From Sordaria brevicollis (taxonomy: Eukaryota > Ascomycota > Sordariomycetes > Sordariales > Sordariaceae), in the NCBI GenBank assembly GCA_033439795.1, contig JAUTDP010000004.1, positions 4,030,001 to 4,094,000 on the forward strand: 64,000 nucleotides of DNA. The letters run 5' to 3'. Made by a program: the position numbers and the translations under genes. Positions 33,796-45,696 of the stretch are shown here, piece by piece. The notes below the pieces were generated by a model. The model did not search any database, was not told the origin of the DNA, and was given only the letters and a program-made list of their open reading frames with translations. Within the stretch, counting starts at the first letter, position 1; each line of letters begins with the position of its first letter.

Positions 33796-36116
33796 CTATG
33801 GCTGAAGAAAAGACATATCATCCATCATTGCCTGCCACCATTCGTCGTCCAAGAGTGACACCGGCGACAGTGTCTCAACAGCCGCGGGGATTCCGGGGTC
33901 TGCAATTGTTCCGGTAGTTGCTGTTGTTTGTACTTGGTAATGTGAATCCGCATGGTGACGTGCCCCGGAATGGTCGACAGTATTCGGAGCTGCCATCTTT
34001 GAAAGATACCACGAGCGAATCCAGCGGAGCTTGTCACGGTGCATAGACATCACTGACAAAGTGTCGTTGATATATTTGCGCTTTCTCCGCCATTCTTCCG
34101 CGATGGCTATGCTGTCCGCTTGACCACATACGTCGCTAAGGCGTTGTATTAGAGCGGCAAAGTCTAGGCTTTCGGCGGCGAGCTTGCTATTCCAATCCGG
34201 ATCCTGCAAGATAACCAAGCGTGTGGCGGTCATCAAAGCAAACGACATGTGGCAGTAGGTGTTGAACGGTAAGTAACTGAGATCGACCACAGGCGTAGAG
34301 GCGTATGCATTGAGTGTTTCCTTGACAAACTCCAGGCAGCACCACATTGCTTCTGACTTTCGGATGCCGTCAAGAGAAGACGCCGATGATGCCATATAGA
34401 TTGCTGGCTCATATAGCCTGGCGAGTGTGCTTTTGAAGGCAATCTCAAAGGAAACTATGATGGCCCCGGTCAGCAAAGTCAGAACCCCCCAGTAGAGTTT
34501 ACCACTTGATGCCTTTTGTACTTACATTTTGAGGTTTCCTCAATTTCCTTCGGTACATACATTTTGATGTTTTCCATATCGGTACGTAGAGTTGTCATGG
34601 CCATATGTCCAGCTGGAGTTAAAGTCGTAGGGCCGTTGTCATCCGAATCAGGAGCAGGGAACACCGCCAGAAGCTTACAGACGATGCGCTGCATCTTGAT
34701 CAGAACAACGAGGTACGTATCCTCGCTGTACTGTTGTTCGGCCTCGATCTTCTCACAGCAGACGGATATGTAGCTGCTGACGGGCATCATGGGGATATGT
34801 CGAAACAAAGCTGCAGTGCTGTGGTGTGACCAATGTCAGAGTTCGTTCGTGAAATGCAAGTGAAGGCCAACAGCAATACCGTGGTTTCACACAAGGCCCG
34901 GGGAGTTTTACTCACAGTGAACTGACATAGAAGCATCCGAGATAGGTCCGCATGTCTTCTAGTGTGTGAGGCGGCCGGCTTCGGAAGCCGTTGAGACGCT
35001 TGGCATCTTCGTGGAACTGGTTTGCACCGTTGTCAAAGTGTTTGGCGGGCTTGTAGCTGTTGAGACCCAGATCTACCATAAGTCCGACTGCCAGCTGGTG
35101 CAAGTTTGTCACCCATGATTCGGCATAGTAATGGGACTCACTCCTTTTGCGATGAACAAGGCGTATAGTCAGTAACGGAACATCAATAGTGAGAAACAAA
35201 TCAAGGCAAAAACTAACCATGCAATGAAAAGCAATATGGCTTGTAGCAGGTCCAGCCGCTTCTCCTGTTTGACAACGATATGGGTTGCAATGTATTCGCG
35301 AAACCATGTTGTAAAAGCACGCTGGGCAGCGGCATTCTGAGGAGCAACAATCTGAATGATGGTCCGGAACAAGAATGGCTGCTTCTGGAATAGGTCTTGA
35401 GCTGATGTATTCTGTGGAACAGGCACAAAAGGGAATCGGGGATGGTAATCCTCTTGATACAGCTTCAGCAAGCGCTCGGCTTCAGTCATGGATATGCGCA
35501 AAAACCCGTGTGTCTGTGGAATGATATCAACATAACCGGGTGGCGGTTCATGGTTCTTTGGAGATTGACTCTGGGTAGTAGATGCCGAAGTCGAGAAGGT
35601 GTTGTGATTAGAGGGTACACAATCACGTCTCTGGTGGCCGGGACAGGAATTTCCAATGTGCCCATCGTTAACATGAATACAGCTCATGGGCAGCACACAG
35701 AGGCTCTCCGAGGCTGAAGGTTGCTCAAGGGTTGACGTTGATGTCGCCGGGGTTGGCTGTTGACCAAAGCCTGATGTGCCGTCTGATACATCATGACTGC
35801 GCGTCGAAGAAGCCGTTTCTGGTACTGAAGACTGTTGTTGGATTTGCCTTGAAGCATTCAAGAGGGAAACAAGTCCGTCAATCTTTTCCTCCAGCTGGCC
35901 GACTCGGGTTGATTTCCCGCGCCTTCTTCTCTCGCCTTGGTTATTAGGGACAATGCATGGACGGCGTAACCGAGCACATCTTTGGCAAGAGCCAACCCCC
36001 GGCTCACCTGGCCAGATGCATTTCGTCTTGGACTTGTTGCAGTAAGAGCAAGCTCGCGCTTTTTCCTTGGTGCCCGGGCCACTCGGATGAGTGCTGGTCA
36101 CAGACATGTCGGCCAT
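33796..36116 (-). CDS. Zn2Cys6 binuclear-cluster transcription factor
   Basis: Four exons: 36116-35218, 35143-34916, 34818-34526, 34454-33796 (introns 74, 97 and 71 nt; phases 2, 2, 1), giving 692 residues. The DNA-binding domain is near the N-terminus: ACSYCNKSKTKCIWPG, then GSCQRCARLRRPC, all six cysteines present with C-x2-C-x6-C...C-x2-C-x6-C spacing (about residues 23-55). A basic linker (GERRRRGKS) and a heptad-like dimerisation helix (VGQLEEKIDGLVSLL) follow. The middle part (about 210-550) resembles the fungal factor regulatory region, with GFLRISMTEAERLLKLYQ, then HYYAESWVTNLHQLAVGLMV. A Ser/Thr/Gln-rich spacer separates the two. It acts in the nucleus, normally on CGG triplets. It is the first of four consecutive minus-strand genes, and its promoter has regularly spaced CGG triplets. 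Confidence 0.92.
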
Positions 36117-37037
36117 GCCTGCCCTTTGTTGGCCGACGGGAGGTCGAGTGCCCGAGGGTGGAGTCGGGTACTTGTACCTAGCGTACTATGGTAGCGTACA
36201 AATTCAGGCCGGGCGCTGGGAGTGCTGTAGCGGTTGGGCAAACCGAGCCTTGTCATCAGCTGAAAACCGAAGGGAATTTCATGTGGTTCAAGGTGTACAC
36301 AAGTCAAAAGTGAAGAGTAATGAGACAAAAGATTCATGATCTGATGAAGAAAGGACAGGAAGACACTCGACTGTCCTACCTTATGAGGATCGGTGTCGGG
36401 GTCGGGGTCGGGGTCGGCAGTGGATCGGTTCCTGATTGCCGTCCCATAAGACAGCATTGTTACCGCAGTACCCTTTACCTACTAAGCTCAACAGGCAAAT
36501 ACGAGGTCTCGAGGTAACAACAAAGCAGTGTTGGATTCTCTGCAGTCAGCGGACAGTTGCAAGCAATGGAAGTGAGGACAGTCCCTCTCGGCCGCCGGTT
36601 CACTTTTACTTGCCGACCGAGACCCACTCGCTCTTTCTCCTTCTGGACGTACAAGTCAGCTACCGTCAGCAAGACCACATTCTGCACCTTCCATTATTTG
36701 AAGCCGTCCATCTTCGCACAAACACCCGAATTGAGCAGAGTTTTCACAGGCTGCAGTGACATTGGTCATCGGTTTCATGAGCCTAACTTGAAGTTTACCA
36801 CTCGACATTAAAATGAACGAAAGCACAAAGACTGCCAGAAACAACACAAATCCAACAAATATCACATCCCCGCTCTGGTATAGGACCTAATTGCAAAGGG
36901 CACGTCGACAACCCCGCATTCGCATTGTCATCAACGATCTGTGAGTCTACGTCCCAGAATTCGGCGGACCATCTTTGAGAAGTCTACAATATTCGGACCC
37001 CATTCGCCAGATGACAAGATGCTCCCGAAGCAGCACC
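36117..37037. other. Promoter of the Zn2Cys6 gene and 3' flank of the DUF1996 gene
   Basis: Carries the CGG array (36391-36417). A minus-strand frame at 36656-36892 encodes a hydrophobic segment and a short Cys-containing tail. It lacks an ATG upstream of the hydrophobic part unless an in-frame TAG is crossed, so it is not called a gene. Confidence 0.45.
36391..36417. promoter_or_regulatory. Array of five CGG triplets with 6-nt period in the promoter of the Zn2Cys6 gene
   Basis: CGG starts at 36391, 36397, 36403, 36409 and 36415, that is CGG-N3-CGG direct repeats, about 275-300 bp upstream of the factor's start codon. Zn2Cys6 proteins bind CGG triplets in direct, inverted or everted order, so self-regulation or control by a related factor is a reasonable inference. 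It could also be a simple microsatellite. Confidence 0.4.
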
Positions 37038-38191
37038 TCACATCGCCTGGCCAGGAAGTGCCTTGAGCCCTAAATTATTGCACACATCATGTCAGTTCTG
37101 GCTAGCCCAGGAAACAAAGGAGGCTTGGAAGAGATGGCTTACAAGAGTCGATATCCTCATTCACCATGTTCTTGACGGCGCACTTGTTCATGGCCTGCAC
37201 GTTCTGGGACTTGAGAGGTCTGCCGTTCTCGCACGCGTTGAACATGCAGTTCGAGTCCATGGCCTTTTGCAGCGAGTCGCCCTTCCATCCGAACACATAG
37301 TCGGCGTGCGTTCCGTATCCCTTGTTGTCGCCATAGCTCAACACGAAGGGGTTCGATCCGTCCTTGGGCCACATGTTGTTGAACTGGGTGGTGTCCCAGA
37401 GCGTCTCGTACGCCACCTGCGGCATGCGTACCGGGTGCGATGCTGGGCATGGGCCGGCTGGAGCGAAGGCCTCCTTGGCCGTGTTGTACATGTGGGACTG
37501 GTGGTCGGGCGAGTCGAGGTTCTTGCCGTCCCAGCATGACGGGAAGTGGTGCACCGTCATGATGCCGCCCTTGCAAGGCTTGGTTGGGAAGTCAGGAAGC
37601 TCCGGGAAACGTGTGTTCTTGTCGTTCAAGCACACGAAGCGCAGCCCAGGGTGTCCCTTGGCTTCGTTGAGACTGTTGGTGGTCGGAGAGCCGACAGTCA
37701 TACGGAAGCCCTGAATGCCCGGCGATGGTTAGTTACACCTTGATTTCATCCTTAAGCGTGAAATATTTGGGGCTAACGGTTCAACTTACAGGCTTGAAGG
37801 AGGTAATCTTCTGGTTACCGTTCGAGTTAAAGTCCTGTTGCGTATAGTAGATGGTCATGCCACCATTGATACCGTTGGGCAGAGCCGAGTTCTGCATGAT
37901 GGGCACTCGCTTGTAGGTGCCGTTGGGGTGCTTGAAGAACATGACAGCCGTCCAGTAGTTGGAAAAATCCTCACTGAACGTGCATGTCGTGCAGCTACCC
38001 TGCTCGCCGATATCGCCGGACATGGAGACGTTGAAGGCATTTCCGCCGACAATTTGGTGGACGTGTGATGAGGGTAGGCGACCAGGTTCGACCAAGGGGT
38101 CCAATCTTTGGATCGTGAGTGTTGAGCATCCGAACCGAAGAGCTGCCTGCGAGGGCCCGGCAAGAGCCAAAGTGAGTGAAAGCCACTTCAT
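37038..38191 (-). CDS. Secreted DUF1996-domain protein
   Basis: Three exons: 38191-37790, 37710-37143, 37069-37038 (introns 79 and 73 nt, phases 0 and 1), giving 333 residues. A signal peptide (MKWLSLTLALAGPSQAA) is followed by the DUF1996 hallmark RFGCSTLTIQRLDPLVEPG and SSHVHQIVGGNAFN. Further conserved blocks are FSNYWTAVMFFKHPNGTYKR, TVHHFPSCWDGKNLDSPDHQ and SHPVRMPQVAYET. Without the last intron the frame would end in a non-conserved tail. Splicing at GTAAGC to TTTAG gives EDIDSWLKALPGQAM, which fits the usual end of the family better. DUF1996 proteins are secreted or wall-associated in moulds, and their biochemical activity is not established. It lies between the Zn2Cys6 factor and the pectate lyase, on the same strand. 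Confidence 0.9.
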
Positions 38192-39349
38192 GATGGTCTG
38201 CGATGTGCTTCACCAGTACTGCAGTCGGAAAAAAAGATCCAGTGGGCTTGTTCCTACAGAAAGAAAGAACAACACCACCGTTGAAATCTGAGGGCATCGG
38301 CTCATCGTTTATATCTGCCAGCATCGCATTGTCGCCTATCGTCCCAGAGGTCTTTTCAACTCTGCCGTGGGCACTTGCCGTCATTAATGGGCGATATAGC
38401 TGTCTGCTATTCATCTATTTGAAGTTGAATGCGGGGTTCGTGAGTCTTGGGCTAGTCCACAAACAAGTTCCCATTTGCAGGCTAAAAGCCGCCTTCAATT
38501 TCATTCAAATGCCACTACTATCAACGATACCTGCCGCAAAAGGAAATGAATTGCAGTGGTGAGCACTCTCTCTGGCCAGTGCTACTGGTAAAATTCCAAA
38601 TGCCGGGCCTTGACCTGGCTCCTGTTCTCTAGTGGTGGAGGGCCAATCTCGCTGTCTACATCGAGTGATTCCGGATTCCGAATTCATCTAGGCATGAGAG
38701 ACTCAACGGCCAATAGTATTTCTACAAGGTGTTAAGACTTTCCCAATCAGGATTCACCAGGCATGAACCCAAAGGGTGTGTTCATCACATCGATATCCGG
38801 CAGTGGTTTGTTTGGAGATCTGGATTATTCGATACCATGTCCAGGAACGGGTTCGAGCAAGGGCGATATATTATGCATCGACACCTTCGACGTGTGGCAC
38901 AGTGAACCCAGCCGGTATCGTTGAAAACAGACCTGCCGTGCTGTAATGGATCATGCGTGGCAAGTTGGTTATTGGGTTCATATCCCATGTCACTTGGAAG
39001 ATCAAGCTGACCTTTGACACCCGCCGCAAAGCTTCCTGGTGGGGAATTAAGATTTGAGCGTCGTCAGTTTTCCATCGATTCACAAGATCATCGCAGGGAG
39101 AAAGATTTCGCTTCATCTCACCATGCCATGATAGCCAAGCTAAAAGAAAGCTGCTTTCAAGAACTATGTGAAACGAACAGAAGCTATGTACAGTGGGCTA
39201 TGAGACCAACCTCGTCCCTGCACAATTCACGATCAACATGTACGAGAATATTCATACTAACGTCACGCATCAGGGTTGTCGTTCCAACCCTCCATATTCC
39301 GGCCAGCCCGTGATGCCCAACTTCACGACAAGTCTATCGAGTCTGTGGC
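38192..39349. other. Promoter of DUF1996 gene and 3' flank of pectate lyase
   Basis: One ATG-initiated minus frame (39116-38871, 81 codons) is open but unsupported by domain or splicing; otherwise nothing seen. Confidence 0.45.
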
Positions 39350-40582
39350 CTAGAAGCTAAGAATAGCACCGGCCTGCTTTGGCACGGTAGCTGCCACGCT
39401 CGAAGATCCAAGAAGACTGTACGAGTACGGCATCGAATTAGCAGTAAGGGTGCCCGCGGGTGCAGTGTTGCTTGCTCCTCCAAAGTCGTTATCAATCTCG
39501 ACCGCATAACCGACTTGCTTCGAGTCCTTGCTGAGAAGAGGCTCCGTCACGTTCTTGAAGGCGTTACTCTGGACCAAAGCCTGGGCGCCCATTCGCGTGT
39601 TGATTGCGGTCGACATGCTATGTCGAGAGTTTTGTTAGCCTTTGCTTCATTCACGCATACACACATGGACCCCTACAGGTCCTGCTAGCAACTACCGCGA
39701 GATGGTAATCACGTCAACACTTACTTCTCATAGTAGGAGTTATAGATGTGTGCAGTGCCGAAACGCAGAAGAGGACCGCGAGAGCCGCAATTCTTCCAGT
39801 AGTTGTTTGCATAGGTGACATGGAGGTGGCCAGTGTCTTGGGCACTGTTGCTGTCACTGTGACCCGCGAGAGAGCTCTTCCAGTGATCATGGAAGTAAGT
39901 ACTTCAGAATTCTGTTAGTTTATCTCCGATCAGAACCTTACAGTACGTAAGTGACACCGATTGAACTTACTGAGAGATTGTCACCCATTCGGACCCATGA
40001 GATACATCAACGAGACCATCATAGAAGTCCTTGTCGCTAACAAGAGCCGAGTAGAACTCGCAGTGGTCAACCCAAACGTTGCTGCTTTCCTCGATCTTCA
40101 AGCCATCTCCGTTGTCGGCTTCCACAAAAGACGAAACGATGTTGCGCAAGATCAGGTTGCTCTGTTTGCGGAAATGAAGGCCGACACCTTTAAATCCTGA
40201 GCCCGGTAACCCAATGATGGACTTGTTGCTGCCGATTCTGACCTTCTCATTGCCGCTGATCACACCCTTGATGATGACAATAGCCGGAGCGGTGTTCTTC
40301 TCACTGACAGCCGCAGTGAACTCAGCCAAGGTCGACACCGTGGTTACAGTGCCGCCTGAACCACCGGTCGTTCTGTTCGAAGGCTGTCAATCACTGACAT
40401 CTATCACAAGGTTGAATCTTCAGAGTGACTCACCCTCCGTTCTGAGTCGCATAACCCAAGTTGGCTTTATCGGAAATTGTGGCTCTCTTGACAAGGTGAG
40501 ACCTCTCCTCGATATCACGGGTCGGTGTCGGTGTAGCCGTTGCCAAAGCGAACAAGGCAGTCAAGGCAAAGATGGGCTTCAT
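39350..40582 (-). CDS. Pectate lyase, polysaccharide lyase family 1, secreted
   Basis: Four exons: 40582-40434, 40372-39971, 39901-39725, 39617-39350 (introns 61, 69 and 107 nt, all phase 2), giving 331 residues. Signal peptide about 1-17 (MKPIFALTALFALATAT), then a short propeptide with a dibasic site (HLVKRATI). PL1 signatures: SSNVWVDHCEFYS, then YDGLVDVSHGSEWVTIS, with the third exon starting TYFHDHWKSSLAGHSDSN, and NYWKNCGSRGPLLRFG containing the RxPxxR catalytic-arginine motif. Known reaction: calcium-dependent beta-elimination of alpha-1,4-polygalacturonate outside the cell. All key motifs are intact, and the spliced protein has the family's usual length. Its neighbours are a P450 upstream and a DUF1996 protein downstream, all on one strand. 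Confidence 0.95.
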
Positions 40583-41412
40583 TGCAGCGTCAGAGTATTC
40601 GAGGACTCCGGTCTGTCTTCGGTGAGTGGAACTACTTTCTCCTCGTTTACCTGAGCGCCAGAGACGCGTATTTAACCTTGAATTCATACCTCATTCCTGG
40701 CCTTCAACCTTTATGATCCATACTGACTTTCCTCAAAAGACCTTCCAGTTTCTAGTCCTGGAAATCTCCGAGAAGAGGGAATAAGGGCCATGCTAACTAC
40801 ATCGAGTTCCTTGGTTGACTTCCTTCCGTCGCTGACGGAGAATTGTCGCCATGGTTTTCCGCCCCAGATGGGCAGCTCACCACCAGAATGACGACATGTT
40901 TACAAGGGAACTACATCCACCATCAATGGGAATAACGATTTCTCAACGGAGTTACGTGGACGGCTTCACGATGTGGACACCGAGTGTTTGAGGTTGGCAT
41001 GGGCACGAGTTGTTCCTGAATTATCCACCAATCCCCGAATCTTCCTCTGTGGGTCTTGGCATTCGACACCCACCATGGAGTCGTCTCCGAGCCACATCGT
41101 TACATGCAACATGGAAACAGGCAGTGGCGTTGAAACAAACGGACATTGTCGGAATGGAGTCTACTTCAGGGTACTCGTCGTGCCTGTCATTACCCCATCT
41201 TTCGTGATCAAATGCTTGTCACTCCAGAGTGCCAAACGAAGTGCCTTCGAAACAACACTCGGCTTTGTCACCTTGTGTCTCACAATTCAACAGGTGAAGA
41301 AGTATTCTATGATACGAACGGAAGGAAAATTTCTATGGTAATGGTATACAACCTGAATCTCCACCAATCGTCCTCCCATCGGTCGCTTTGCTTCCTCACG
41401 AACACCTCCATC
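40583..41412. other. Pectate lyase promoter and 3' flank of the P450 gene
   Basis: No supportable gene; plus-strand frames crossing this region run antisense into the P450. Confidence 0.5.
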
Positions 41413-43126
41413 TTAACCCCTAACCTTCATCTTCGCAATCACATCCTTCTGGATAGTGAACCAAGATCCCCAAACCTTCCACTCCCTGTTCGGATTCGCC
41501 AACTCAATCTCAAATCTATGCAACAACGTCGCGCAAACCTTGTACAGCTCAAACATGGCAAAGTTCCTTCCCGTGCAAATACGCGAGCCATTACCAAACG
41601 TCAAATCAGCCGCATTCCACTTTTGCATGCGGAGCTTGAACGCCTCATCATCCTCACCAGCCTGCTGCAACCAGCGCTCAGGACGGAAGACATCCGAGTC
41701 CTCGCCAAAGATGCTCTTATTACGACTAACAACCCAGGGGTTGAGACCAATGGCGGTACCAGCGGGGACAAACGACCCGTCGGGAAGCGTGATGCCTCCC
41801 GCAGGGACGTAGCGTTCAAGAAGCATGGCAGCGGCGGGGTGAATACGGAGGGACTCGCGGACGCAAGCCTCGAGGTAAGGGAGCTGACGGGCGCCGGAGT
41901 AAGGGACGGGCTTGGAGCGGTCAAAGCCCGCTGCCTGGATCTCTTCGGACACCTTGCGGTAGACGGACGGGTTCTTGAGCATGTAGTAAAAGACTGCACG
42001 AAGGGCGACGGCGGTGGTGTCAGCTCCTGCAAGCAGGTTGACGAGCACGTCGCTGATGACTTGGTTATCGTCCACTATATCGGGGTGGGTCTCCTTGGAG
42101 TCGATAAAGTGCTGCAAGTAGTCAGGGTTCTTGGGGTCGTAGTTCTCGTCTTTGCCCTGAAGGCGGGCGACGAAGGACTCAACGGCGATGCGGGCAGGGT
42201 GGATCAGGTTAGGAGGGCCGACGCGCTTGATGGGGTTCTTGTCGAGGAGGTAGTCGAGGGCGGGGATCTGGCCGACGGTTTGGAAGTAGCGGAGGGAGGC
42301 TTCGGCTTTTTCGATGGTGCTGTCGAAGTCGCTGCCGTGTTCCATGTAGCCGAAGCGACGGCTGAAGGTTACCGAGCTGATGAGGTCCCAGGCGTCTACA
42401 CAACACGGTTAGCGAACGTTTTGGTTCAACACGGTGACATGAGGTAAACTTACGGTATCCAAGCCACTCGCCAAAGTCCATTTCCTTGGGTCCCTCGGGA
42501 ATGTTGATGAAGCGCTCCTCAACATACTTGCAAAAGTCGTTGAGCACAACATCCACATGGGGCTCCAGAGCCTGGACATAGCTCATGGAGTAGTACTTGG
42601 CCACCGGACGCTTCATCCTGGCATGCTCAGTCGGGCTGGTAGTGCTAAAGATGTGGTATGTGATCTTTCCATTGACGATGGCACTGTTGTTGTGGTAGAA
42701 CTCGGTCTGTCTTTTCTTTAGCTAACTGCTTTTTCACTCACGCAGAAGATGTGATAGATGGGCATAACATACCTTGAGCCACTTGCCATCAGTGCTGTAT
42801 ATGGTCTTGATCAACTCCGGATAGTCAAGATCGAGGGTGTTGGGTCCGATACGGACGATGGGCCCGTACTTCTTGTGGAGGTCATAGATGATTTCATGGT
42901 ATCTGCCGGTACGGGTTTGGTAGAGGCGCCACCAGTTGGTGAAGCCAGCGAGGAAAGGGCCCGGGTACTTCTTCAACGGGTTGGTAGCCCATGAGATGAT
43001 GTACCATCCAAGGACGGACAGAATGGGAATAACGACAAGGGAGAAGAAGAGTGATGGGAAGGTCCTCACTGTGAGTGTGAGGACTTCCGGTTTGAGGGTT
43101 CCATCGAAGCCAGCGTGTGAATCCAT
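41413..43126 (-). CDS. Cytochrome P450 monooxygenase (pisatin demethylase-like group)
   Basis: Three exons: 43126-42773, 42706-42454, 42395-41413 (introns 66 and 58 nt, phases 0 and 1), giving 529 residues. An N-terminal membrane anchor (FPSLFFSLVVIPILSVLGWY, about 23-42) is followed by the proline region NPLKKYPGPF. The I-helix oxygen-binding motif is AGADTT, the K-helix ExxR is ESLR, the PERF-like segment is FRPERW, and the haem loop is FGNGSRICTGRN with Cys476 as the axial ligand. All catalytic signatures are intact. The closest group I can name from memory is the fungal pisatin demethylase/benzoate-hydroxylase-like P450s. The substrate is unknown; oxidation of plant phenolics or of a secondary metabolite at the ER membrane is inference from group and neighbourhood. 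Confidence 0.93.
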
Positions 43127-45310
43127 GGCTGTGGAAAGCTGTGGATAAGATGTTGGCAGTCTGGGGTCAAGAATCCTTCTCTGAGAGAGGCAGGTTCTCC
43201 GGAGTTCTTATGAAGGAAGGTCACGTCGTATGTCCGCGTGGCTATCAGGGGAGAAGAGATTGGCACCTCGCCAACGCAACCGGAATTTTCAAAGGATTGA
43301 CGCCCTGTCTATCTCCATTTGGCGAGCGGTCATGGTCCTGGACTGGCGGCTCATGCACTCTGGGGTGGTATTGGCGGGGCGCTCTTGACCATTGATTTCT
43401 ACGGCTCTCAATCCAAAGGGTGAACACCAGAGACACTAGTGATGTTCCCAAAAAGGGGATCAACAAGTCATTTGCGGTGGGGAGAGACAGGTTTCTCCGT
43501 CCAGCTCCAAACGTCAGCATATTCCCCAGTGTCAACATATGACACCGGTTCAAGCAACTTTCAACAGCGTTGCCACCTGTTGATGTCGTATGGCACGGCG
43601 CGGGCTTAGTCTGCTAAACGGTGCCGAATGTGGACACGCCTGAGGTTCCGACATGGAACCAAACTTTGACCAGAAAGAAAAGCAAAAGTTTTGTCTCAAC
43701 CACCGAGGTTGTGCTTCGGGACGGTTGACTGGTCACTTTGATCAAGTCGCTCGCTTTTCCAGTTCGGGTCTGGTATCGTCAACCAACCAAACCATGTCTG
43801 TCTTGCCCCATGACCGACTCTTTACCACGAAATCACCTTACGAGGACAATCTCGCTCTCTGTTAGTAGCAAAGAAGAGATATCAGTCACTTCAATAATCC
43901 TTCGGACCAGGCATTTGACTAACCGGTAACTACTACTTGATATCAAGTTCCTCCACCTCAGATATTTTTCACTGATACAGAATGTCACCCAGAGTCACAC
44001 TTGGAGACGATGATCTGGACCTCGACAGCGGTCTATAATTCCCTCCCCGCACCAATCACAAGTTGCAGACACAGAAGTCTTGCTCAAAATGGGAATGATC
44101 GCCACTATTCCTTCACTAGCAGTTGCTTTCTCCTGAGACACCCCGGCCGGGACAGGCCGCCGCCCTAAAAAAGCCGTTGGACGTCTGACACAGCGGATCA
44201 GGTACACGACTTTGCTCCATCAAAAAGTTGGTCAGCTAGATCAACCTTTAGGCAACCCCAAATGACTCTGTGATGAGCGTGATTTCGTTCCACTCAAAAT
44301 CTGCAACACGAAAAAAAAAAAAAGGGTCCTGGACACCTCTCCAACTTTCGGTATAGAAAATCTGGTTCCTATTGCTGCCCTCCAAGAGAAGATGCCCCTG
44401 AGCCGGAGAAGAAGTTGCGAAGTCGCTTTCCGCAGGTCACATTTGACAGTCAGCGCTTTCTTTTTTCTGTCCACTTATGTACCGGGAAGAACACCCATGC
44501 TGTTGACCTGTTAATGCTAAACTATATCCAGTTTAGTCTTTGCTTTTCCGGAAGTGTCTCGGACCAATCTTGTTGGAGCGTTTGGGGGCTATTGCCTTGC
44601 CAGGTTGAAAGCCGAGACCGACAGGTTACAGTAGCGCCTTCCAACGGGAAGTATTCCCCGGAAGAGACCCTTGGACTGTCCTCTCGCACTATGCTGAGTG
44701 CATGAACTTGAAGAACCGTTCAAAATCGCACTTTCCGGTAGTGTGAAGAAGATTGGATTTTGGCAGCATGGTTGAGACATCCCCGGAACACTCAACCGAA
44801 TGAACGGCACAACGGCAGACCGCTGGTTGCTACAACTCATCAAGCTATCATGGAAGAGGCATAGCGAGCTGTGATTAGGACTGCTTTTTTGTCCCAATGC
44901 CAGGGAACCGGCACCCCTTGGGAATCCTGGATTTTGGCCTTCGAGGCGTTCAAAGAGAGATACGATTTCGCCCCATCCCTGAGCCTCTTGTCACCCACCG
45001 CCACTCCGAGATATGCTGCTTATTTTGGACCATCTCTAGCCATCTGGCATGAAGATGGTACCGTACGCTACTTTGAAGGACGGTGCACACTGCGGTATGT
45101 ACCCGGTCGTGGTATATCTCTTTGAGGATCGTTATCACTTCTTACCTCGACTGACCGCCGAATAACTGATGTCTGCACCCAGCCATTCTTCACCTTTCAT
45201 GGAAATGATCACCAAAGAAGTATATAAGCCACCACATCTTTTTCTCCAAACACAACTCTATAATATTCCATTCTTCGCGTGTCAATATGCGACGTCCCCC
45301 CGCCTCTTTC
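43127..45310. other. Intergenic between the P450 and the candidate 100-aa gene
   Basis: 2.2 kb without a supportable gene; short frames on both strands lack ATG or protein-like composition. Confidence 0.4.
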
Positions 45311-45696
45311 TTAACTCCACCATATGGGGCACCCGTTGACCCAAGAATTACGCCCCGGGGGGTAGCTGGGGTCATAACTGGGGTGATGATCCCAAATCCC
45401 AATCCTTCGCAACCTCTCCCACTGGTACCGATGTCGATCGCTGTTTTGGAAAGTGCGTCCTCTAGCTACCAACCTTTCTTCTTCTTCCTCTTGTTGGCTG
45501 GTGTCCTCAGATGCCATATCGGTTCCTCTTATGAGGCTGCATAGATGGCAGGGTAGCATCTCCGGCCATGGGTCCCGGCTACCGGCTGGGACTGGCCGCG
45601 GAACACATACCCAACCGTCTGGTGAACATGGGCTTGAGCCTGGCCCTTGACAGGAGCATCAACTACATATGGCTTACGAGGATGGGATAACGGCAT
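45311..45696 (-). CDS. Candidate two-exon small gene, 100-aa orphan protein
   Basis: Exons 45696-45611 and 45527-45311, joined by an 83-nt intron with a strong donor GTATGT and acceptor ATAAG, phase 2. The predicted protein starts MPLSHPRKPYVVDAPVKGQA and continues after splicing with GGTDMASEDTSQQEEEEERL, a segment with RHRYQWERLRRIGIWDHHP, and a Trp/Pro-rich end (PIWWS). The unspliced frame stops after 55 codons. Both exon frames are protein-like, and the phase joins exactly. There is no clear CTRAC branch site. I recognise no family and see no signal peptide. A third frame at 45402-45190 is also open and could reflect alternative splicing. It sits in a 4-kb region otherwise without genes. 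Confidence 0.4.

Noticed and set aside
38871..39116. 81-codon minus ORF with ATG between DUF1996 and pectate lyase genes
   Set aside because: Open but unsupported; no recognisable motif or splice continuation.
41146..42447. 433-codon plus-strand ORF
   Set aside because: It is antisense to the last exon of the P450, whose haem and I-helix motifs are clear on the other strand; composition is a shadow pattern.
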